DNA of 64,000 nucleotides from Closterium sp. Naga37s-1 (taxonomy: Eukaryota; Streptophyta; Zygnematophyceae; Desmidiales; Closteriaceae), in assembly GCA_947471745.1 (NCBI GenBank), contig CANJKZ010001148.1, forward strand, positions 255,501 through 319,500. The letters are read 5' to 3'. The position numbers and the translations under genes were made by a program. The notes beneath the pieces are model-generated. The model was not told the origin of the DNA, did no database searches, and worked only from the letters and a program-made list of their open reading frames with translations. Each line of letters starts with the position of its first letter. The stretch's first letter is position 1. Positions 47,701-59,400 of the stretch are shown in pieces.

Positions 47701-50700
47701 AGGAGGAGGAGGGGGTGGAGAGGGGATACAGGGAGGAGAGAGAGGAGAGGGAGTAAGAGAGGCGGATGATGGAGAAAGGGCGGGGAGAGAAGGAGCAGGA
47801 AGGGGTATGGATGGTGGAGGAGAGGAAGGCCTTGCTGCCACGAATACTGATGCTGCTGCCGGTGCTGGTGATGCTGCTGCTGCTGCTGCTGTTGCCGACG
47901 CTGCTGCTACGGCTACTGGTGATCTTAGCAATGCTACTGCCCTCCCCCCAACTGCAACCAGTGCCAGGTGCATGCTCCTTCCCATCCTGGAAATCGGCTA
48001 CCTGGCCCTGGGCCGGTCCCTCATTGGCTGGAGCCCCCGCTGTGATTTTTGCGGGCTGCCCGGCCACACCCTGTTGACTTGCGTTGAAACTCTTGACTCC
48101 GAAACCTCGGCTCTGATTGGCCGGCTGGGTGCCAAAGGGGAAGTGGACAGGCGAGTGGAAGGGAGGAAGAGGAAGAGGGAGGAGGAAAGGGTGAGGAGGA
48201 GGGGTGGGAAGAGGAGGAGAGGGGGAGGGGGAGACAGGGGGGAGGGACGAGGGAAGAAAGGGGAGAAGGAGGAGAGAGTGGGTTTGGGTAGTGTGAAGGA
48301 AGGGGCGGGGGACACAGGCGAAGGGATAACAGCAATAGGTGGTATAGAATCCTTAAGAGGAGGTATTATAGGGGGAAAGGATGGCACAGGTGGGGTTGGG
48401 GAGGGGTTGGGTAGAACAGAGGAGTTGGGAGTGGTTGCAAGTCTGGCGGGGATCGGTTCCTATCTTCCCTATGGAACCCCTCGCCCTTCTTCTGTTCCGC
48501 TTGCTCTCGCAAAGGCCCTGGGCTTAAAACGAGGACTGGGTGTACTGAACAGTAATAGTGAAAGCGCTGGGCGTATGTCGAGCTGTGGGGGGAATAGTAA
48601 TGCGCTTATGGGGGCGCTCTTTAGTGGAGCAGGTGCTGCTGGGAGAGGTGTAGCTGGGGGAGGTGCTACTGAGCTGGGGAACAGTAATGCACTTATGGGA
48701 GCGCTCTTTAGTGGAGCAGGTGCGGCTGGGGGAGGTGTAGCTGGGGGAGGTGCTATTGAGATGGGGAACAGTCACGTGGGGGTTGGCATTTCAGTCCCGC
48801 ATGAGTTGGTGGGTGGTGGAGCAGGGATGGGGATGGGAAGAGGAGGAGAAAGGGGGTTCGAATTTCTAGCCCCGCATGACTTGGTGATTGGTGGAGCAGC
48901 AGTCAGGGTAGGAAGAGGAGGGGAGGGGAGAGGGGGAGAGGCGAGGGAGGAAAAGGCAATGGGAGGAGGAGAGGAAGGGCTTATAGGGCAGAGGGGTGGA
49001 GAGGACGGGGTTGTGGTACAGAGGGGTGGAGAGGGGTTGGAAGGGCTCACTGGTGTGGGCATGGTGCACACTGATACTGCTGCTGCTGGTTCTTGTGATG
49101 ATGCTGTTGATGGTGCTGGCGCTGGCGCTGCTGCTGCTGCTGCTACTGCTTGTGATGGCGGTTTTGGATCCGAGAAGGATGTTGGGAAAGCTGCTGGTGC
49201 TGCTGTTGGTGATGGTGATGGTGATGGTGATGGTGATGGTGATGGTGATGGTGATGGTGAGGGTGGCTTTGGATCCGCAAAGGATGTTGGGACAGATGGG
49301 GAGAAGATGAGGGGAGTGGCTGGTGAGTGTGGGGTGAAGGGTGGGGAGAGAGAGCAGGAAGGAGAGAAAAGCAGTATGAAGGGATTGGAGGACGGGGAGG
49401 GGAGCAAGGAGGGAGGCAGTGAGGAGGAGGAAGTGGGGGATGGGAAGGAGGTTGAGGAGGAGGAGCAGGAAGGAGGGATGTGTGTGGGTGGGCGTATGGA
49501 GGAGCAGGAGGGAGGAGAGGAGGGAGTGAAGGGTGGGGATGAGCGTATGGAGGAGGGGGAAGGTGAGAAGGGAGGGGAGGAGGGAGAGGAAGCGGGCAGG
49601 ACTGACAATGACAACAGGAAAGCAGAGGAGGAAGGAGACGGGGGAGAGGGAGCAGGGGGTGCAGAGGGGGACGAAGGAGGAGAGGATGAGAATAAGGAAA
49701 TGGGAGACGAGGATAAGGATATGGAGTCAGAACAAGACAAAGCCGTGCCGATCCCAGTCTGCCTGTGGTGTCTGGCGGAAGGTCATTGGGCGGCGGAGTG
49801 TGCTGACCTGGCGAGAACCCGTGCGAGACACGCGACCAGTAGCAGGGAGACAGCTGGCAGGGACACGTCAGGTACGGGCCGGGCCACCACGGGCACTGGC
49901 AGGGATACCACAGGTACGGGAAGAGACACGATTGGTACAGGAGCAGGTACGGGGCTTGGTACGGGGGTTGGTACGGGATTTGGTACCGGGGTTGGCACTT
50001 CATTGACTGGGGCTGGGACGGGGAGAGAGGTATCGAACACTGTAACTCTGAGAGGCTTGGTGCTATCAGGCAGGGAAGCACTTGGCTCAGGGAGGGAAGC
50101 AGTTGAAGCAGGCAGGAGAATACTAGGTGAGGCAATCGCAGCATGCAGGGAAACACCAGGTGAAACTCCAGGTGAATCCCCAGAGTTCCTAGCAGTGGAA
50201 GGTTGTGGGGCAGCAGGGGATGCCTCACGTTTGGATGGTTCTCTAGGCACCTGGTGGGTTGATCCTCTCAAACCCCAGTGTGATAATCGTCTGAGCCTGC
50301 TTGACTCTCACACAGCAGCTGATCCAGGAGGAGCAGCAGCAGGAGCAACAGCGGCAGAGGCAGCAGCAGCGGTGGCAGCAGAGGAAGGAGTAGCGATGGC
50401 ACTGGTAGCAGCAGCAGAAGCAGAGGCTGGGGAAGGTGCCTCAAACAAGGATGCTTGGGCAGAAAGAGGGTCTCCGCACACACCAAGTAATCAGTTTTGG
50501 CACTTGGAACCAGCTGCAGAGCCAATGGCTGCAATAACAGCAGCGGTAGGGGTAGCAGCAGAAGCAAGAGCAGCCGCAGCAGAAGCAGGAACGGCCACAG
50601 TAGGGGCATCCCTAGAGATACCATTTGCATCGCACGGAACCCCTGGCCTAGCAGCAGAAACAGGAGCAGCTTCAACAGGGGCAGATGCAGGCGTAGCAGT

Positions 50701-50899
50701 AGGGACAGCAAAAGAGTTGACACTGAGAATTGCAGCAGGCACGGTACCAGGTGCTGTAGCACACAGAGCCATGGGTGCAGTAGCAGACGTAGGGGCGGAT
50801 GTAGGGGTAGCAGTAGCGACAGCAAGAGAGGCAGCACTAGGAATTCTAGCTGGGGAGGTGCCAGCTGCTGCAGCGCGCTGCGAACCGGCAAGCACAGGT

Positions 50900-50930
<31 letters not shown>

Positions 50931-52305
50931 CAGACCTGGCAATACGAGAGGCAGGCAGAAGCACCAATGTGCCTGAGAATGGGGAGGGAGAGGCAGCGGG
51001 CTCATGGAACGCTCCTGCTGTTTTTCCAAGCTGGTTTGCTCTCTTTGACCCACACAGTGCAGTGCAGGGCGGTGGCCGCTTGCCGCCTGCCTTGCTCGCT
51101 TCTATCGAGTCGATGCGCCTCTCCCGAAGGGATACTGTCAAGTGAGTGCCCCCTTCTGACTCTACGTGTGACATTTGTAATGCATTGAATTTCCAGTCGA
51201 CTCACAAGGGGGCGGCTGCTTGTCCCCTGCCTTGCTCGCTTCCATCGAATCGCTGCGCCTCCCCCGAAGGGATATTGTCAAGTGAGCTTTTTTTTCCTAT
51301 CCGCATCCACCTTCTTCTCCCTCCGAACCCTTTCCACACAACACCACACCACACCACACCACACCACACCACACCACACCACACCACACCACACCACACC
51401 ACACCACACCACACCACACCACACCACACCACACCACACCACACCGCACCATACCAAACCACACCGCACCACACCGCACCACACTAAGTCAGATGCTCAT
51501 TCAGCATCTTGACATCGTTCTAGGGTCTGTCTATCTGCCCTTCCTCTGTGCCTGCAGGATTCAAAACCATCCAGGTGTCAGAGCACGAGTGGTTGGCTTC
51601 TTTCTCCGCCTCCGATTGGGCAAGAGGGAGGAGGATTTGGGCGGCACAGGTTACCGTATGGCCAAAATAACAGGTTTGTAAAAAATGCCGTGGCACCTCT
51701 TAAGTAGCGGTTTCTGTTTTGTTTTTTGTGTGTGGGTGTTTTTTTGTTCTCTTGTGTCTGCGGTTTTCCCCCCCCCCCTCTTTGTTGTCATCCATCTTGT
51801 TGTATTTCTCTCTGATTTAAGCAAGTTCAATTGTTGTGCCTTTTTTCGTATGCTAGAACTACACTCATCCACCCCTGCGTGTTTCCAGGTGTTGTGCGCA
51901 AGCAAGCTGTTGAGTCTGTACCCTCGTCGGCTGACTCGGGCGGAATGGCGCTCTCTGTAGATATGGGCGATGGGGAATACACTGTAGACGGCCATTACGT
52001 CTCCAACAAACCATTTCTTGAGGTTAGTAAAATGGTGTACGGTACTTGGTATGGTTCTTGTTTTAAGCCTCCAAACTTCTGGACTGTGCACCTGACATTG
52101 GTTAACCATTGTTCACCTGATTTTTTTTGTTATGAATAATATATATCGCCTTTCCTTTTCGTTTTGCATTGAACCTGTGTTGCAGGTTGAGGTTGTTGAG
52201 TGGTGTAAAAAGATATGGCAAAAAGGTGGGGTCGCGCTGCTTGCACCCATTCTTTGCGCTAAGGATATGGAAGCCAAGATAATCGAGAGAAGAATCTGGA
52301 GCTGA
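41798..52305 (+). CDS. Zinc-knuckle plus Plus3-domain protein (3237 residues, 4 exons)
   Basis: The exons are 41798-51141, 51558-51673, 51889-52022 and 52186-52305; all three junctions (phases 2, 1, 0) keep frame. The first ATG of the open frame is used. Exon 1 is mostly low complexity: Gln/His, Ala, Gly, Glu and Asp-Gly runs. Two CX2CX4HX4C zinc knuckles stand out, CDFCGLPGHTLLTC (residue ~2081) and CLWCLAEGHWAAEC (residue ~2655). A helix-like block LAALRRWRQDAARWREEIGW precedes the first. The C-terminus is a Plus3 domain: LLASIESMRLSRRDTVK, then GFFLRLRLGKREEDLGGTGY RMAKITG, then HYVSNKPFLE, ending IIERRIWS. Plus3 domains bind phosphorylated Spt5 or nucleic acid in Rtf1. Plant proteins joining zinc knuckles and Plus3 are known to me only in outline. 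A nuclear transcription or chromatin role is inferred. Length is far above the family norm. Confidence 0.82.
44200..44290 (+). repeat. (GGA)n/(GGGGGA)n run coding poly-Gly
   Basis: About 90 bases of GGAGGAGGAGGGGGAGG type inside exon 1 of the zinc-knuckle gene, read as about 25 Gly residues. Confidence 0.9.
48595..48790 (+). repeat. In-frame coding duplication GNSNALMGALFSGAGAAG
   Basis: A ~93-base segment encoding GNSNALMGALFSGAGAAG and VAGGGA is present twice, with a third start (GNSHVG). It shows that tandem duplication also affects coding DNA when the length is a multiple of three. Confidence 0.85.
49200..49262 (+). repeat. (GGTGAT)n hexamer run
   Basis: About nine units are read as Asp-Gly repeats in exon 1 of the zinc-knuckle gene. 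The flanks GGCTTTGGATCCGMRAAGGA (49162 and 49262) are themselves duplicated. Confidence 0.9.
51192..51287 (+). repeat. Tandem copy of the Plus3 first-exon end with donor
   Basis: GGCKGCTTGYCCCCTGCCTT GCTCGCTTCYATCGARTCG ... GTCAA|GTGAGY repeats the end of exon 1 (51068-51146). The copy encodes LLASIESLRLPRRDIVK and keeps the donor in phase 2. A CACAAG acceptor-like site precedes it. It could act as an alternative end, but the model skips it. Confidence 0.8.
51334..51484 (+). repeat. (ACACC)n pentanucleotide microsatellite
   Basis: About 27 units, the last few varied (ACCGC, ATACC). It lies in intron 1 of the zinc-knuckle gene and is nearly perfect, so likely length-variable. Confidence 0.97.
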
Positions 52306-53476
52306 AAGAGGTGAAATTATCAACAGCATAAAAAACTGGCTCTTTTGTGTGACATTCCATGTGTTTTCTCATTGCCTCAAACAATTTACTCTCTTGTTTG
52401 TTTTTTATACAGCAATATTATTACCCATTCAACTACACCTGCATCTACAAAATCAGGAATCCTGTTATCACTACGGGAGATGCGCTTGTACCGGTACCAC
52501 CCCAAACCTTTCCCAACCACCAATCTCGAAGCAAGAACTGGCTGGCTCGGCAATTCCGAGAGGCCAAAATGTTTGATTTGGCTTGGCACTTTCGATGTGA
52601 TTGGGGAAGGCTGGCTCGGCATTCCCAGGGGCCCGAAATTCTTGGAACTTCATCCCGTGCACCTTGTTGGCTTGCCATGCCAACAGGGAACATCAACACA
52701 CTTGACTTTCAGGTTGCTACCTATTCAAGACCTATTTCACCGTTGGGAGGTAGGTTTCATTCATCTATACTTGATTCACATCTTTGTTGTAGGTGGGGTA
52801 GCGCTGGTGGTGGTGGTTCTGCTGGTGGTGCTCGTTCTGCTGGTGGTGCTGCTGCTTGTTCCTGCAACGATCCGCTTCCTTTCCTGATCATTCCTCCCAT
52901 TCCCTCCTGTCCTGACCCCTCTCGCATTCTGTCATGGAGTCTTGTGGTGAAGTCAGTACTGTTTGAGGAGTTTAGGGCTCAAGGCCAACCTACCGCATTA
53001 TCCGATGCCAGAATCGTCGCAGCTCATTCGCTACGAAATTGCTCGGCAATTAGCCACATAGGACATTCGGCTCGAAGCTCGGCAACTTCGTGGCTGATTG
53101 ATTGGTATTTGAGGCATAAGAAACTGTCACAACTTGCGATCCGGTAATGGCGTTTGTTTCCAGCCTTCGCGTAAGACGCGATACGAATGGCCTCCAATGA
53201 TGCTTTCTTCTAATGAATGCGGAAGATTGCAGCGCCAATCGCGAGCCGATTTCTGGAACATCACCCTGATTCGCTCTATCGCAGATCAGGTGACTGTTGC
53301 GTGGATCCACAAGTCGTCCCCAGTCATTTCTGCGGGAAAACATGTATGATCCGAAGAGCTGAGTATTTCCTTGCAGCCCTATGTCGAGCCTGTGTTTCTG
53401 TAGCCAACATTGAAGAATCTTGCGCGTACATAGCAGCACTCGGAGCTCCCGTCTAGAGTGTGAAGGTACCCTCAAC
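52306..53476. other. Intergenic region, no gene recognised
   Basis: An open + strand frame at 52359-53147 has no recognisable domain and lies wholly outside the in-phase models on either side. GGCTGGCTCGGCA occurs twice (52549 and 52608). A (GGTGGTGCTGCT)-like run is at 52800-52855. The promoter of the glycosyltransferase gene must lie here, but I saw no clear TATA box. Confidence 0.45.
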
Positions 53477-56400
53477 ATGAGGCTGCATCCTAGTAAAGGC
53501 GGAGCCGCCTCCTTAAGAGTAGGCGCCACTCGCGCCGTCTTATCCTCTCGCGTACCCGTCCCTAAGAATCTCCGACCGAAACCCCCTCCGCTAGTCGCGC
53601 TCTTCACCTCCCCCGCGTTCTTCCGACTCCTAGTGGTCCTACTAGCTCTCTCCTTCATCACTTTAACTGGTCTGTCTTTTGTCGAGATCGAAGAGGACAC
53701 TGTCGAGAAAGCGATCACGCGGCAGCTTATGAGCGCAGACGAGGACGACAAGGGCGGCAAGGGATCGAGCAACGACTTAGGCGTTCGCCTCGCGAGAGAC
53801 GAGGAGGAATTACCGGAGCAGCTGAAGCAGCGGTCGCGCCAGTCCGACGGCGGGGAAACGGCGGAAGCGGGGGAAGCGGGGGGAGCGGGGGGCGGAGAGG
53901 GGGAGGAGGAGTCCGGCGGGGATTCCGGCGATCAGAGCGACTCGCTGCACGTGCACGTGCATTTAATTGCGTCGTGCGATGTGGAGTCGGTGGAAGAGAG
54001 TTTGGACATGCTGCAGAGTAAAGTGCTCTGGGACGAACACTACGTGCCGCTGACTGTGCTGCTGGACTGCCAGTAAGTATATACACTTCGAAGTTTCTTA
54101 CATGAAGCGTCATGCGATGTAGAGTCTTGACATGCTCCAGAGTAAAGTGCTCTGGGACGAGCACTACGTGCCGCTCACCGTCCTGCTGGACTGCCAGTAA
54201 GTGAAACATACACTAAATGGTACACTTTTAACCATTTTCAATACGAAATTACCAAGTGGTGGCTTATTATGTGGAGTCGGTGGAAGAGGGTTTGGACATG
54301 CTGCAGAGTAGAGTGCTGTGGGACGAACACTACGTGCCCCTGACTGTGCTGCTGGACTGCCAGTAAGTAAAACTTAATGCAGATGGTACACCTTTATTTT
54401 GTTTTACAGTAGTACATGTTGTGGAGTCGGTGGAAGAGAGTTTGGATATGCTGCAGAGTAAAGTGCTCTGGGACGAACACTACGTGCCCCTGACCGTCCT
54501 GCTGGACTGCCAGTAAGTATATACACTTCAAGGTTTCTTACATGAAGCGTCATGCGATGTAGAGTTTGGACATGCTGCAGAGCAAAGTGCTCTGGGACGA
54601 GCAACTATGTTCCGCTTACCGTCCTGCTGGATTGCCAGTAAGTGAATCGTGCAGTAAATTGTACTCTCTTTCCTATTCCTAGTGTAGCGATGTGGAGTCG
54701 GTGGAAGAGAGTTTGGACATGCTGCAGAGTAAAGTGCTCTGGGACGAACACTACGTGCCGCTCACCGTTCTGCTGGACTGCCAGTGAGTGAAACATACAC
54801 GAAATGATACACTTTTAACAAATTTCAATTCGAAATTATAACAACCAGTACATTAGCGTCGTGCGATGTGGAGTCGGTGGAAGAGAGTTTGGACATGTTG
54901 CAGAGCAAAGTGTTGTGGGACGAGCATTACGTGCCGCTCACTGTGCTGCTGGACTGCCAGTAAGTGAATGTTACACTTTCATGATATGCAAAATCATGTT
55001 AACAGGTACAGTAGCCTTCCATGTGTGGAGTCGGTGGAAGAGAGTCTTGACATGCTGCAGAGCAAAGTGCTCTGGGACGAACACTGCGTGCCGCTCACTG
55101 TGCCGCTGGACTGCCAGTAATTGAATTATACAGTAAGCGTTACGCTTTGTGTTTTTGTGTTACTATAGATTCAGAAGTTTAGATACAGGTACAGTAGCGT
55201 CTTAGGATGTGGGATTGGTGGAAAAGAGTTTGGACATGCTGCAGAGTTGACGCATTGGAGTGAGCATTGCGACTACTTTGTTGAGGATCTCAGAAACTTC
55301 ATAAGTCATGGATTGCTAGCCAGTTGCGTCACAGAGTTGCCAGTCCTGGACTGAGTTGCGTCACAGAGTTGCCAGTCCTGGACTGAGTTGCGTCACAGAG
55401 TTGCCAGTCCTGGACTGAGTTGCGTCACAGAGTTGCCAGTCCTGGACTGAGTTGCGTCACAGAGTTGCCAGTCCTGGACTGAGTTGCGTCACAGAGTTGC
55501 CAGTCCTGGACTGAGTTGCGTCACAGAGTTGCCAGTCCTGGACTGAGTTGCGTCACAGAGTTGCCAGTCCTGGACTGAGTTGCGTCACAGAGTTGCCAGT
55601 CCTGGACTGAGTTGCGTCACAGAGTTGCCAGTCCTGGACTGAGTTGCGTCACAGAGTTGCCAGTCCTGGACTGAGTTGCGTCACAGAGTTGCCAGTCCTG
55701 GACTGAGTTGCGTCACAGAGTTGCCAGTCCTGGACTGAGTTGCGTCACAGACCCATACCTTCTTCTCCCTTCCTCCCGTCCATCACCCCTCACAGCGATC
55801 CCAAGTACAAAACTGCTTCAATGCTCGGTTCACCACTCGCCGCGTGCAGTGGCGCTTTGGGCCCTACACACCATGCCATCCAACGTCTATCTCTTTGCCT
55901 CTCTCTAGCAGAACCGCTCAACACCATAACTAACCCCTTCTCCCCACTTCTTCCCCATCCATCCCCTCTCACAGCAACCCCAAGGATGAATCAGCCATAA
56001 TGCTCGCCACTCGCCGCGTGCAGTGGCGCCACTCGCCGCGTGCAGTGGCGCTTTGGCCCCTACACTGTGCCATTCAAATCCATTCCCCTCCCTCCCTCTC
56101 CGACACTCCTTCCTCCCCCTCCCACCCCTCTCGCAGCGACCCCAAGTACGAATCAGCTGTGATGCTCGCCACTCGCCACATGCAGTGGCGCTTTGGCCCC
56201 TACACTGTGCCATTCAAATCCATTCCCCTCCCTCCCTCTCCGACACTCCTTCCTCCCCCTCCCACCCCTCTCGCAGCGACCCCAAGTACGAATCAGCTGT
56301 GATGCTCGCCACTCGCCACATGCAGTGGCGCTTTGGCCCCTACACTGTGCCATCTAACGCATCTCTGTCTCTCTGTGGCAGAACCACGCAAATCCATTGC

Positions 56401-59400
56401 CCTTCCCCCCCCAAACGCCCCTTCCTCCCCCTCCCACCCCCCTCACAGCGACCCCAAGTACGAGTCAGCCATAATGCTCGCCACTCGCCGCGTTCAGTGA
56501 CGCTTTGGGCCCTACACAGTGCGATCCAACGCCCTTCTCTCTGTCTCTATGTAGCAGACCACTCAAAACCATACCTAACCCCTTCTCCCCGCTTCTTCCC
56601 CATCCATTCCCTCTCACAGCGATCCCAAGTACGAGTCAGCCATAATGCTCGCCACTCGCCGCGTGCAGTGGCGCTTTGGCCCCTACACTGTGCGATCCAA
56701 TGCCCCTCGCTCTCTGCCTCTCTCTAGCAGAACCACTCATAACCATACCTAACCCCTTCTCCCCCCTTCTTCCCCATCCATCCCCACTCACAGCGACCCC
56801 AAATTGAATCAGCAATAATGCTCGCAACTCGCCGCGTGTAGTGTCGCTTTGGGCCCTACACCATGGGATTCCAACTCCCCTCTCACTCTCTCTACCTCTC
56901 TCTACCAGAACCACTCATAACCATACCTAACCCCTTCTCCCCCCTTCTTCCCCATCCATTCCCTCTCACAGCGACCCCAAGTACGAGTCAGCCATAATGC
57001 TCGCCACCCGCCGTGTGCAGTGGCGCTTTGGCCCCTACACTGTACGATCCAATGCCCCTACCATCGAAACCACCACTGCCAGAACCGCTGCTGCTGCCGG
57101 GCTGAGGGGCGGGAAAAGCGCCGCTGCTGGTGGTGCTGCTGGCGGTGCTGCTGGTGCTGCTGATGCTGCTGGTGCTGCTGGTAGTGGTGATGGGGAGGAG
57201 AGTGACTGGGCTGTTGTGTTTCCGAGAGACAAAGTCAAAGCAGCTGTATTTCAGAGGAGGAGGCTGCTCGGGTGTAATGATACCGGAGAATGGGGAAGCG
57301 ATTGTGGGAGAGGTGCTTTGGAAAGGGTACCTGCGGATGGATGTTTTGGGTTTAACGAAACTGGGTCTGGGTTTAACGAAACTGGGTCTGGGTTTAACGA
57401 AAGGGGGGACTGGGGAGAGGGCTTATGGGCCCCTGGGGAGTTTGCACAGGGCAGGGGAGATGCTCTCTTGGAGAATAGCCGAGAAGGGGATGGGGTTTCG
57501 GGCTTAGGCTTGGGTGAGGGTGCAGGGGGAGGAAGGCACCTGTTGGGAAAAGCAGCTGTTGCGGCAAAGAAAGGGGTAGCAGTTTCTGGCAAAGATGCTG
57601 CGGTGAAAGGTGGGCAGGGGCAGGGCAAGGGTAAGGTTGCAGCAGCAAAGGGTGGTTCAGCTGCAGGCGCTGCAGCTGGTTCTAAACCAGGAGGTAAAGG
57701 TAAAGCCGGGAATGCAGCTGCTGCTGCTACAGGTGCCAAAGCAGGAGCAGGAGGCAAAGCAGGCAGCAGCAGCAGTGGTAAACCGGCTGCCACTGGTGCC
57801 AAGCCGGCCAAAACAGCAGCTGCTGCTAAATCCACCGGCGCTACAGCCGGCGCTACAGCTGCTGCCACTGCTGCTACAGCCGGCGCTGCACGGGGCGGCA
57901 GCAGCGAGCTGGCGGCGCTGACCTTTCTCGACGCCTGGCATCCGAAATCCGCCCTGGGGATTGCGTTCTACCTGCGAGACTCGGCGCGCGTCTCACCCTT
58001 CTTCTACCGCTTCCTGGTCGACTCCGTTGAGATGCTGGCGGGGGCCGCCCCTCCCAGTGACGATGGTGGTGATAGTGTTGGGGAGCTGTATTCCAGCCCA
58101 CCGTTCTCCACCCTGTTCGGGATCAACATATTGGACCCAGGCACAGCAACAGGTGAGCATCTGAATCCACCCACCCACACACCCACTCGCCCTTCTTCTA
58201 CCGCTTCCTGGTTGACTCCGTTGAGATGCTGGCGGGGGCTGCCCCTCCCAGTGACGATGGGGGTGATAGTGTTGGCGAGCTGTACTCGAGCCCGCCGTTT
58301 TCAACGCTGTTTGGAATTAACATCCTGGACCCAGGCACAACACCAGGTGAGCCTTCAAACCCACCTACCCACCTACCCACCCACCCACACGCCCTTCATC
58401 TACCGCTTCCTGGTTGACTCCGTTGAGATGCTGGCGGGGGCTGCCCCTCCCAGTGATGACGGCGGGGGTAGCGTCGGCGAGCTCTACTCCTTCCCACCGT
58501 TCTCCACCCTGTTCGGGATCAATATACTGGACCCAGGCACTGCTCCAGGTGAGCCCTTGGCATGGCAGGCAGGCAGAGGGAGCAGCACTGCCCTCGCTGC
58601 TTCCTGGTGGAATCTGTGGAGATACTGGCGGGGGTTGCCCCTCCCAGCACCACGGCAGCCCACCCCCAGTGCCATCCCGTCCCGGGATGTTTTGAGAATT
58701 CTCAAAATATCCCTGCTGGCGGGGGCTGCCCCTCCCAGCACCCCTGCAGTCCCCCTCAGTGCCATCCCGTCCCGTGTGGCACCTGCACCAGTTGCTGACT
58801 GACTGTTGACTGTCTGTTCATCTTTTCAGCCCCCTGTCCTTCTTTCGCCCTCTCCCTCTCTCCATTACTCTTCCTTGCCATCCGCCCCAGTGCCCCAGTA
58901 GCCCCCTCCCGGGTGCCCACCTCCAGTGCCCCAGCAGCCCCCTCCTCCTGCATGGCACCTGCACCAGGCACTGACAGTCGACTGCCAATTCGTCTTTTCA
59001 CCCCTCTCTCTTTCTTCCACTCTCTCGCTCTCTCCATTACTCTTCTCTACCATTCCCCCCTCCAGTGCCCCAGCAACCCCCTCCCGCGTGGCATCTGCAC
59101 CAGGCACTGACAGTCGACTGCCAGTCCCTCTGTTGACTTTTGAGTCGACTCAAAAGTCAAAAGTCATTTTGAGTCGACTCAAAAGTCAACCTGCACCAGG
59201 CGCTGACAGTCGACTGCCAGTCCCTCTTCCCAACCCCCCTCCTGCTTTCACTCCCTCGCTCTTACTGTGCCATTCCCCCCTCCAGTGCCCCAGCAACCCC
59301 CTCCTGCATGGCACCTGCACCAGGCACTCACAGTCGACTGTCAATTCGTCTTCCCAACCCCTCTGCCCCTCTTTCCCCTCCCTCCCACATTCCCACACGC

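Noticed and set aside
49143..50228. Minus-strand His/Pro/Leu-rich frames
   Set aside because: They are shadows of the zinc-knuckle gene's Asp/Gly- and Glu-rich exon.
51639..52120. Minus-strand gene over the Plus3 exons
   Set aside because: The + strand exons join in three different phases and give a recognisable domain; the minus frame has none.
52359..53147. 262-codon + strand open frame between the zinc-knuckle and glycosyltransferase genes
   Set aside because: No domain, no in-phase link to either neighbour and a mixed low-complexity stretch. I could not support it as a gene.
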